A DNA stretch of 64,000 bases from NCBI GenBank assembly GCA_950022295.1, contig OX465598.1:301952001-302016000 (forward strand), in the 5' to 3' direction. The DNA is from Bromus sterilis (taxonomy: Eukaryota; Streptophyta; Magnoliopsida; Poales; Poaceae). The translations under genes were made by a program, and so were the position numbers. Within the stretch, counting starts at the first letter, position 1. Every line of letters starts with the position of its first letter. Shown here piece by piece: positions 1 to 9,842 of this stretch. A model generated the notes under the pieces. It saw only the letters and a program-made list of their open reading frames with translations. It did not search any database and was not told the DNA's origin.

Positions 1-3000
1 AAATCAAAAGCAAAATGGGAGAAGAAACCCCCCAGATGAATTAATTCAAAAGGCCAGATAAAAATCTTTTCCAAAAGTTCTTGTTAGATTTTTGAAAAGT
101 CTTATAAATGAGTGTGATCACATATCAAGTGATGTGGGACCCACCCCATGTTCATAGATTTTTCAAATATTCAAACAGTGCCTTGGATTTAAAGAAATAC
201 CCCTATTTGATTTAAAATTAAAATTATTTGAATTTTAAAAATGTTGAAACTTTATAAGTGGCTAGTCTACATTATTATGAGACCATATAAAAGTTTTCAG
301 CATTTAATAAAATGCCTAGCTATTTATTTTAGCACAGCACAACAAATGTCAGAAAAGAAAAACAGAAAAGGAATCAGAAAGACTTACCAGACGCCCAGGC
401 GAAGCCGGCCCATCCAGCCCACCCGGCCCAAAGGGGCAGCGGGGTCTTCTTCCCCGCCCCGCGCCTCCAAGCTGCTCGGTGGAATGCCACCGAGCCAGCC
501 GTGGACGCCACGTCGCCGCCGAGCGCCTTCCAGGCCTCCCCGTGCCCCCTTCTCGCGCCTGGAGACGTCCCTCTCCCGTCCCGATCCATTCCCCCCTTCC
601 ATAGCTTCCTCCTCCTCCTCCCGTGCTCGATTTCGTTGGCGCCTGAGGACCGCCGTGGAGCACGCCGCCGAGTCCATGCAGCCAACGTCGTCCCCGAGCC
701 GTGCCGCCGTGTCGAGGAGAACCGCAGCAGGCCTCTTCGTCGTTCCCCTCAATCAATCGAGCCCGAGCGCCTCAGCAGACGTCGCCAGCTTCATCGAGGA
801 GTCGCCGGACCCGCGAGCTCGCCGTCGTCGATTCGCCGTCGTGGAAGCCTCCCCGAGCTTGCCGTTGCTTCCATTCGAACCACGGTGAGCTTCTGAGTTT
901 TTCCCCCAAGCTCCTAGCACCCCGTAGCCTCTCTAGACGAATCCTCCATGAGAACCGAGCTCCTCGCCGCCATGGTTGAGCTAGAGCTCGCCCTCGTGCT
1001 CCTCGCGACGCCCCAGGGCGCGCGTTTGACTCGCGGGCGTTCCAACTTTCGAACGCACGCAAGATCAGCCCAAGACGTGCACCCTAGCCTCTTCCCCAAC
1101 CTCGCCGTCGTTCTGTTTCCGCCCAGCACGTCGCCGTCGTCGCTCCCGACCTCCCCGTGACCCCATGTTGCTTCCTCTCGATGCGGACGCCCTCCAGATG
1201 CACGCCGATGCCCTCCGTTTCCTCTCCCGTGGCCTCTAGCAGTTTCCGGCAAGGGCGCCTCCGTGGCCAGGCCACCGGCGTCAAGCCGCCGGTGGGTTAG
1301 CCCTTAACCCCTCGCTAAACACCCCCTGGGCCACTGACCAGTGGGCCCAGTGGCTTAATTAAGCCACTGGATTAAATTAACCAGCCGGGTTAATTAGCCA
1401 GTGACACTGACAACCCTGGCCCACCTGTCAGCCCCCTGGTGACGCCAGCAGTGCATCATGCTGATGCAATAAAAGGATTAAAGGAATTTCCAAATAGAAA
1501 AGAAAATAAAGAAATTCCAGAAATTCCAGAAAATACCCCAAACTTTGGAAATTCATAGAAAATTCATATTAGCTCCAAATTGGACAAATAATATATGAAA
1601 AATGATCAGGAGAAAATTATCTTTCCAAATATGCAATTTTCAACTTTGTTTGAGTTGATTTTAAAATGGGACCAGTAGCATATGTCATTTGAATTATTTG
1701 GAATTAATTCAAATTCAATTCAAATGATTTTGCAACTTGGACCATGGAATTATGCTTTATTCAACCACACATCAGAGGCATATCTTATACAATTGAAGAT
1801 GATTCAAAATGATCCAACAATGTCACATGTAACTTGGTCAAGTTTGAATTCAAATTGGAGTTTGAATTTGCAATTCAATTTGCAATATACTCCATTTAAA
1901 TGGAATTGCTTCACACATCAAAGCATATACATCAAGTTTCAACCTTCCATCATGTGATTGTGCATCGTATTTACTTTGCTACCTTGTTTGTTGCTTGCCA
2001 AGTAGAAGTGGAACCGGAGCAGGAGGCTGCCCCCTTCGTTGAAGACCCAGAGACCGAACCTCGTCAGCAAGGCAAGCAAACCCCCATTGATCATGTCGAT
2101 AAAATCCCACTTCCCTCTCATGTCTCGCTTATGCATTGTTTAGGACGATCACCATGATTCGTTTCTACCGCATAGATGAACCCATTCCTGTGCATGACCT
2201 ATCATTTTGTCACAGTAGCAAGCAAACCACAATCCTAGCAAATGTAGGAGTTGATTGATATCATGTGGCCCCTTCAAATGATTATCGCTTATTGCATGCT
2301 TAGTATGATATCATGATGATACTGTGATGTGAGTCGGGATAGTAGTGATCATGATGATGTTGGTAGAAAACTGTTGGTGAATCGACCTTAATACAAGGTG
2401 AACGATGAGAGGCTGTGTAGGAGTACACGGTGGGTTGTCTCGTTGAACACCGCCCTAAGTCCGAGTTCTTGTGTGGTGATCCAAGATGAAGAGTACAACC
2501 ACACATTGGGCTCACTGACCCCTCTCAACCTATTAACTCAACCCTTTCGATGTCCAGATGTCGCAATAGTTCGGAGTTCTGGTAGGTCTGTGGCCTGGAT
2601 GCTAAGTGAGAGAACGGCTCATCCGAGACCGGCTTATGCACCACGCACACATCACTTGGGTCCACTTCGGTAAACCGTCCGGGTTCACGATAGTGGTAGC
2701 CAACCCAAGTAGGCGGCTTTCTTGGACTAGATAGGCTATGAGGTAACAGTTGTGGTGATCATCCTCGCTGGCACCCCTTGAATGTTGTCAAGATCAAAGG
2801 CGGTAAATGATGATCATGTGTGTGTAGCGGTACACCCCTACAGGGTTAGCAAAGCTATTCGAATAGCCGCGTCCGCGGTTATGGACTGCTTGGAAAGCTT
2901 AGCTTGATTATTAGATAACTTGAACTGGATACTTCTAAAACACACCAAGATAAGTGTGAGTGCTATGGAGTGCTTTCTCGTGGGGAAGTCGAGGAAGGCA

Positions 3001-3997
3001 CCATAGTGGTGTAATTGGTTGGAGAAAGTAGTGGACTCGTGTACGCTTCTTACCTCAAAGTCTGGTACTCGTAGTTCAGGACTAGCCAAGTCAAAGCTGG
3101 CACTTCTGCAAGTGAACCCCACCTCCCTTTACCTTGATACATGTGCATGAGTAGTATAGCTCCTATGTAAGTCTTGCTGAGTACGACTTTGTACTCACGT
3201 TTGCTTAATCTATGTTTTAGATGAGACCACTGACCCCGAAGGTGGCTTCTTCATCGAGCTGGACGACTGAAGATCAACTAGTCTAGTCCCAGTCAGACGA
3301 CTGGTTCCCTCGTGGAGGGCATGTGTTTAAATAAGGCTTCTTAAGCCATTTGTTAAACTTGTCTGTACTCAGACATAATTTGCTTCCGTATGTGTTGTAA
3401 TGTTGGATCACATGTTTGTGATCTCTGTGTGCACTCTATAAGAGTTATCAATAAATATGTACACTTTGTAGAGAATTGCAATGGTACCTACTGTTCATAC
3501 AAGGCATGTGTGCTGCGTGTATGTTTATAACATGCATGTCTTTGTATGGGTTTTCGAGACCTTAGTTGTGATCTGGCTGGCGGTCTTTCATACACCAAGT
3601 GGCCCTTAGATGTGCGCATCTTGGGGCATCGCGATGCGATTGTTCGAGACTCCGTCTCGTGCACACTTTGTGGTATGATCGAGCCCGCCCTAGACCCCGA
3701 CTAAGTGATCGGGCTGGAGTAAGTCTATGTAAGGGTTATGAGATAGTCGAGAGTATGGTTGAGGCGACTTGTCTTTGAATATGGGAGTTCATCACCCATA
3801 TCATTAGACTTGTGTGCGGACGATGAGGACCCATCTCAGTTGATCATCCGGCCTGGATGGGATGCCCCTCACGTACGATGCTTTCCAAGAACGTTCTGTG
3901 CTTGGCCTTGTCTGCTTAGACAAGTGGGTACGGTTCTCGGCTCTCCATATGACTATGTCTTAACTGGACTTGCATACGCTAACCCCGGGTCCCGACA
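1..3997 (+). repeat. 5' LTR of element A (left end truncated by window)
   Basis: Collinear with 9929-13893. The end is set by the shared sequence cccgaca, after which the two copies diverge into PBS on the left and B2 sequence on the right. Holds a TATA box near 286, a GC-rich stretch at about 385-1290, a perfect palindrome at 1347-1370 and a conserved island at 2831-2886. Carries about 31 bp near 1885-1918 absent from the right LTR. Open frames inside it are products of GC-rich sequence without recognisable domains. Confidence 0.93.
286..293 (+). promoter_or_regulatory. Candidate TATA box of element A LTR
   Basis: TATAAAAG, conserved at 10214-10221 in the other LTR. Roughly 370 bp into the LTR once the missing end is counted, upstream of the GC-rich transcribed-looking portion. 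Position is plausible for a U3/R promoter; no transcript evidence. Confidence 0.5.
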
Positions 3998-4001
3998 GAC
4001 T

Positions 4002-4013
4002 TGGTATCACAGC
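4002..4013 (+). other. Primer binding site of element A (initiator-tRNA-Met type)
   Basis: TGGTATCACAGC lies four bases after the LTR end. It differs at one base from TGGTATCAGAGC, the usual initiator-Met primer site of plant chromoviruses and copia elements. Confidence 0.8.
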
Positions 4014-4236
4014 AGGACTGACTGTAGGACTAGTAGCCTTGGCCGAAGTTGTGTCTAGCTTGCTATAGTTTTATAGTTACTCTGGGTATATAAGGGAACA
4101 ACGTAAGGCTTCTTTTTTCTCCTTACCCCTTCGTTCTGAGTTCTGAGTTACCCTCATCTTATTCTATGGGAAGATAGGACTAGGCTCTCCTCTGTCTGAT
4201 TAGAACATCTCATTGTTTGCTTCCTTGTAGCCGTAG

Positions 4237-4415
4237 GTAAGTTGTGACCGGTTTGTTAGAGTGGTTATGCTTCCTGATTTATTACATCGTATGTAAGTGC
4301 TGTTTCCATGTTGTAAGAAATTGTCTTTTTCTTGCAATTAAATCCGTTATGCTGTCCGAGTCATTCCAGGTTTATCTCATAATCTGATGCATTTGCAAAC
4401 TCCTTTCTGTTTCAG
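4237..4415 (+). other. Candidate leader intron upstream of the extra ORF of element A
   Basis: Strong plant 5' splice pattern at 4234-4242 (tag|gtaagt) and a pyrimidine-rich 3' splice pattern ending ttcag at 4415, directly followed by the ATG of the extra ORF at 4416. Length 179 nt is normal for a plant intron. A second acceptor-like site (ttcaccttcag ending at 5525) lies one base before the gag ATG at 5527. Inference from consensus only. Confidence 0.45.
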
Positions 4416-5195
4416 ATGGCCGATCTTCCCCCTCGGCAGATTGTTCGTTTGACCAGGTGCCTCGGTGTGCGTGGCCATCCCGCCACGTTGATCGAGATGA
4501 TGTCCTACGTGGGATATCGATGGTACCCTGAGTACACCGTCGAGGAGAAGTTCCACGACTTCAACCAGACGCAGTTCCACTGCATTGTCAGGATCTACCC
4601 GCACCACGTTGGAGTCACCCAGCCTATCCACTTTGGACATGGCATTGGTATTACCGAGAACATGGCTGTGCAGGATGCTGCATACTCATGTATTACCCTG
4701 CTGAGAGAGGAGCACACCATGATGAGAGAGACCTCATTCCGCTATATCCCTGCTGCACTTCCAGGAGAAGAGGGATATTACACCGGACTCTACTCAGATC
4801 ACTCTGCAGAGGATCTAGCACTTCAGGTGACTGCTAGGTTTGCTAGTGACAGAGATCGTGATGCACGCGCTCTCCGTTTTGAGCTCCACGCCACCCGTGT
4901 TCGTCTGTATCGAGCACTGACACTCTTGGCACCCTTTGTGAGCGTGGGATCAGTTGAGCATGATGCTATCTACCCAGTGAGGACTCAGATGCCTTCTCGA
5001 GTTGCTTGGCCCGAGATTGGAGGCATTTTTCCACCCCGTGGTCCTTTACTTCCACCCTACGCTGGACCTAGGCCCCATCCTTGACTAAATGGATATCAGG
5101 GTCCACAGGCCTCCGTGTTTTCCGATGGTCACCTCCAGCTACCGGGATACGCGGGTAACTTTTACGAGGACTACTATGGAGATGGAGATGAGTGA
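4416..5195 (+). pseudogene. Extra ORF upstream of gag in element A; dsRNA-binding-domain-like protein
   Basis: The open frame runs 4416-5084 (222 residues) and stops at TGA 5082-5084. The same frame then stays open to TGA 5193-5195 and ends in an acidic, Tyr-rich tail, so the ancestral product was probably ~259 residues. Residues ~22-97 follow the dsRBD pattern: Pro22, LIE at 25-27, PEY at 38-40, a beta-strand-like stretch at 54-61, Gly-His-Gly-Ile-Gly at 74-78 before Thr80, then Ala84, Ala88-Ala89 and a hydrophobic helix to Leu96. The Lys-rich start of the last helix that contacts RNA in classic dsRBDs is absent, so RNA binding is uncertain. Such an ORF is not part of the standard gypsy plan. 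It begins exactly after a splice-acceptor-like site. The alternative is an unrelated family-specific protein of unknown function. Confidence 0.6.
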
Positions 5196-5526
5196 GACCG
5201 CCTGTGGTCTTACTTAGTGAGGATGTAGTAGTATCTTAGTGTATTGTAAGCAAGGTGTCTAAGTTCCAGAGGCTTAGATAAATAATGTATAGGAAGTCAG
5301 AGTACCTCTGAAGGATGTATCATCTTCATCACGTTTGTATTAGCTTGGTGCTTGTACTAAAACGATGTATGGTTTGTATGACAGCTTGTGAATATATGGC
5401 TTGTATGCTTTTATCACCATGTTGTCAAGATGATTACTTCCTTTGCTCTGTAATCCTTCCAGTACTTCAATACCTTGATTAGATCCTTCAATCAACTCTG
5501 TTTGACTTTGGTTTTTCACCTTCAGG

Positions 5527-6128
5527 ATGTCTCAAGGAACCCGTGGCCAGATTGGTCGTAACCAGGGTCGTGTGAATGACCAGGAGGAAGGAAACCTTCC
5601 ACCCCCACCCACGATGGCTCAGGTTCTGATGGAGGTTGAGAGGAACCGCCGAGACTCTCACCATCTGCTGGAAGTCATTGCTCGCAACACCACTCAGCAA
5701 CGCAACGAGTTGGTGTCCCTGAACGACTTCATCCGACTTCATCCCCCGGTTTTCATTTACTCCACCGAGCCCCTTGACGCCGATGACTGGCTTCGCAGCA
5801 TCGAGAGGAAGCTCCAAGCAGGCCATGTTGCAAATGGCGACAAGGTCAGCTATGCCACCTATCACCTTGAAGGCGCAGCTAGCTCTTGGTGGGAGAACTT
5901 TCTGAACATGCGCCCCGTTGGACCGCCTACATCTTGGGAGGAATTCTGCACGTCCTTCCGCGAGCACCACATTCCCAAGGGTCTTATGGACCGCAAGCGA
6001 GAGGAGTTATGCAACCTCACCCAAGGCAGAAGGACCGTTGACGAGTTTAGTCGTGAGTTCAACCGACTGGCTCGTTATGCTACCGAAGAAGTCTCCACCG
6101 ACACAAAGAAGCAAGAGAGGTTCATCCA
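5527..6128 (+). pseudogene. gag: gag capsid region of element A, frame broken before the zinc knuckle
   Basis: Starts at ATG 5527 just after an acceptor-like ttcag. The first ~200 codons carry the retrotransposon gag (capsid) fold pattern: LHPPVF, then DADDWLRSIE, then ASSWWENF, then EEFCTSFREHHIP, then REELCNLTQGRRTVDEFSREFNRL. Around 6120-6130 the reading frame changes: upstream homology is in frame 1, whereas the following SSGSQKRK segment and zinc knuckle are in frame 2. The stretch normally separating these two parts in Tekay Gag is missing, so an internal deletion that also shifted frame is the simplest reading. No functional Gag or Gag-Pol can be read straight through. Confidence 0.85.
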
Positions 6129-9100
6129 GTTCTGGCTCCCAGAAGCGCAAGATCTGGATCCCAAAAAGTATGTTCCGCCAGAACAACCCACCGAGGCCAT
6201 CCTATGTGGAGCCTCGTCCACCAACCCAGTTCCACCCAGCTCCACCAAACAACCCAGCTCCACGCACTGTTTTCGGAGCCTGTTACAAGTGTGGTCAGGC
6301 AGGCCACTATTCTCGTGAGTGTCCCCAGAACCAGATCCAGAACCAGAATGCTCCACCCCGTGCTGGAGGCAACAACAATGGTCGTGGCAAGCCACCCCAG
6401 AAGTTCTACCCCGCCAAACCCGCTCCTCCTGCCACTCGTGGACGTGTGAACCAGATCGCCGCCGAAGAGACTGACGACACCACTGACGTCATTCTTGGTA
6501 CGCTCCCAGTCAATTATGTTCCTACTTCCGTTCTTTTCGACCCAGGAGCATCTCATTCATTCATGTCGGAAAGTTATGCACTTCGTCATGTGTTATCTTT
6601 TGTTGAATTGTCCACCCCAATGATTATTCAAACTCCAGGGTCCAGATGGAAAACTAATAGAGTGAGCCATGGTAATCAAATTGCAATTGAGGGTTTAGTA
6701 TTCCTTGCTTCACTCATAGCCCTCAAGTCTTCAGATATTGATGTCATCCTTGGCATGGATTGGCTATCAAGACAGAATGCCTACCTAGATTGCAAAGGTA
6801 AATCCGTGAAACTCACCCACCCTTCAGGAAAAACCGTCAGCTATACCTCACCCAGAACAAGAACCCAAGTGCATTCCTTGAATGTACTTCCCCTTCCCGA
6901 ACTTGAAGATATTCCGGTGGTTCGTGACTTCCCGGATGTCTTTCCTGAAGAGCTGCCGGGCATGCCACCCGACAGATGTGTAGAGTTTATAGTGGATCTT
7001 GTACCAGGAACCGCACCAATTTCCAAACGCCCATACAAAATGGCCTCACATGAGTTAGCTGAGCTAAAAATCCAACTTGATGCTTCGTTGGCAAAAGGCT
7101 TCATCCGCCCTAGCTCATCGCCATCGGGTTGCCCCATTCTGTTCGTAAAGAAGAAAGATGGAACAGAAAGGATGTGCGTAGACTATCGCCCGCTAAATTT
7201 AGCGACGATAAAGAACAAGTACCCATTGCCCAGGATCAATGATCTTTATGATCAACTTGCAGGATCCTCTGTCTTCTCCAAGATGGATTTGAGATTAGGT
7301 TATCATCAAATCAAAATCCGAAACGAGGACATTCCCAAAACGGCTTTTACTACTCGTTATGGTCTTTACGAGTACACCGTCATGTCCTTTGGTTTAACCA
7401 ATGCCCCCGCCACATTCTCACGCTTGATGAATTCGATCTTCATGGAGTACCTAGATAAATTTGTTGTGGTTTATCATGATGATATTCTCATCTACTCGAA
7501 GAACGAAGAAGATCATGCCGAACACCTAAGGCTGGTATTGATGAAACTTAGAGAGCATCACCTGTATGCTAAATTCTCCAAGTGTGAATTTTGGCTACCA
7601 GAAGTGACCTACTTAGGCCACGTGATTTCTGCAAAAGGCATTGCTGTGAATCCCGAGAGAGTTCGGGCCGTCCTTGACTGGACTCCACTTGAATCGGTTA
7701 AGCAAGTTAGGAGTTTTCTTGGCCTAGTCAGCTATTGCCGTCGCTTCATTGAGAACTTTTCTAAAGTTGCAAAGCCTCTAACTGAACTCCTCAAGAAAGA
7801 TAAGAAATTCTTATGGACTTCCAAGTGCGAGGAAAGCTTTCAAGAGCTAAAAAGAAGATTGACTTCTGCACCTGTACTTGCACCTCCAGACACCAAAAGG
7901 GATTTCGAGATCTATTGTGACGCATCACGGCAAGGGTTAGGATGCATACTTCTGCAAGATCGACATGTGGTAGCTTATGCTTCACGCCAGTTGCGGCCAC
8001 ATGAAGAGAACTATCCTACCCATGACCTTGAACTCGCTGCCGTAGTTCATGCCCTAACAACTTGGCGACATTACCTCCTTGGTAATCGTTGTGAGATTTA
8101 TTCCGACCACCAAAGCCTCAAATATATTTTCACCCAGCCAGATCTTAATCTCAGGTAAAGACGCTGGATTGAGTTGATAAAAGATTACAACGTAGGAATT
8201 TCTTACACCCCAGGCAAAGCCAATGTCATGGCTGATGCACTAAGTCGTAAGTCGTATTGTAACAACCTCATGTTACAACAGTATCAACCACTTCTGCATG
8301 AGGACTTTTGCAAGCTCAATCTTGAGGTTGTTCCTCATGGCTATCTTTCTACCTTGGTGGCGAAACCAACTCTTGAGGATCAAATCATAGTTGCCCAAAG
8401 GCGTGCACGAGGTGTTCGCCGAATCAAGGAGAACATTGTTAGCGGAGTTGCTAAATGTTTCTCCACAGATAGCAAGGGAACGGTATTCTTTGAAAATCGT
8501 TTGGTAGTACCTAAGAATAGGGAACTAAGGCAACTCATCCTCAAGGAAGCCCATGACACACCCCTCTCAATTCATCCCGGTAGCACAAAAATGTACCGAG
8601 ATCTACGCCAGAGATTTTGGTGGACTAGGATGAAGAGAGACATTGCTCAATTTGTTGCCGAATGTGATGTTTGTCGTCGCATTAAGGCAGAACATCAAAG
8701 ACCTGCTGGTACACTTCAACCTTTGTCTATTCCCGAGTGGAAATGGGACAAAGTCGGTATGGACTTCATCACCGGCTTTCCAAAAACCCAGAAAGTAAAC
8801 AATGCCATCTTCGTTGTCATAGATAGGCTTTCCAAAGTTGCTCACTTCCTTCCGGTTCGCGAGTCGGTAACTGCTAGCCAGTTAGCGGACTTGTACATCT
8901 CTAGAATTGTATCCCTTCACGGTGTTCCTTTGGAAATCAATTCTGATCGCGGTAGCCTTTTCACCTCTAGATTTTGGGGAAGCTTTCAGAATGCTATGGG
9001 AACTCATCTCTCCTTTAGTACAACTTTCCATCCTCAGTCTAGCGGTCAAGTCGAAAGGGTTAACCAAATTCTCGAAGACATGCTCAGATCTTGTGTTATC

Positions 9101-9808
9101 TCATTCGGAAAGAATTGGGAGAAGTCTTTTCCATTCGCCGAATTTTCTTATAACAATAGTTTTCAATCTAGTCTGAACATGGCTCCTTTTGAACTCCTAT
9201 ATGGACGACGATGTCGAACACCACTAAACTGGTCAGAAACAGGTGAAAGACAATTCTTTGGACCGGACATGATCAAAGAAGTAGAAGAGCAAGTTCGCAT
9301 TGTTCGTGATCAATTGAAAGCAGCCCAGTCTCGCCAGAAAAGCTACTATGATCGTCATCATAGGAAAGAGAGCTACAATCTGGATGAGAAGGCTTACCTT
9401 CGGGTTACTCCTCTAAAGGGAACCCAACTTTTCGGTATCAAAGGCAAGTTGGCCCCACGTTACATCGGACCTTTCTGCATTATTGCTAAACATGGAGAAG
9501 TTGCCTACCAACTTGAACTACCCCCGCACCTTTCCCGAGTACATGATGTATTCCATGTGTCCCAACTCAGGCGTTGCTTCAAGGACCCTATCCACGAAGT
9601 CGACCATGAAACGCTTGATCTCAAAGATGACCTTTCTTATCGAGAATACCCCGTTCGTATTCTTGATTCTGCAGAGCGTGTCACTCGTCGTCAGAAGATT
9701 AAGTTTCTGAAAGTGCAGTGGTCACACCACTCTGAGAGAGAAGCTATGTGGGAAAGAGAAGACCGTCTCAGTGCCGAGTACCCCACCTTCCTCCCGCAGA
9801 CTTCTTAA
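6129..9808 (+). pseudogene. pol: pol of element A (zinc knuckle, PR, RT, RNase H, IN, chromodomain) with one internal stop
   Basis: Frame 2 throughout. In order: CCHC knuckle CYKCGQAGHYSREC (6281-6322); protease FDPGAS near 6536-6552; RT with FSKMDLRLGYHQI and catalytic YHDD (7472-7483); RNase H with CDAS, HDLELA and SDHQS (about 7912-8117). Integrase has a HHCC zinc region (about 8550-8690), first Asp in MDFITGF (about 8760), second in SDRGSL (about 8938) and Glu in GQVERVN (about 9049). A GPF motif is followed by a chromodomain near 9645-9790 (KVQWSHHSEREAMWERED). A TAA at 8156-8158 interrupts the conserved LNLRQRRW segment between RNase H and integrase; a single C-to-T change of a Gln codon explains it. 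Otherwise the frame is intact to TAA at 9806-9808. Confidence 0.93.
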
Positions 9809-9827
9809 TCTCGGGACGAGATTCTTT

Positions 9828-9842
9828 TGAGTGGGGGCGAGT
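9828..9842 (+). other. Polypurine tract of element A
   Basis: gagtgggggcgag lies directly before the 3' LTR start TGTCAGAACC. This is the expected plus-strand primer position. Confidence 0.75.

Noticed and set aside
241..888. 215-codon ORF in the A LTR, with a 212-codon counterpart at 10169-10807
   Set aside because: Both are in GC-rich LTR DNA and several frames are open at once on both strands. No domain is visible; the product is Pro/Arg/Ser-rich low complexity. The duplicate is expected because LTRs are copies.
3759..4058. 99-codon ORF across the A LTR end
   Set aside because: Spans the LTR/PBS boundary and has no domain; the parallel region in the 3' LTR does not preserve it.
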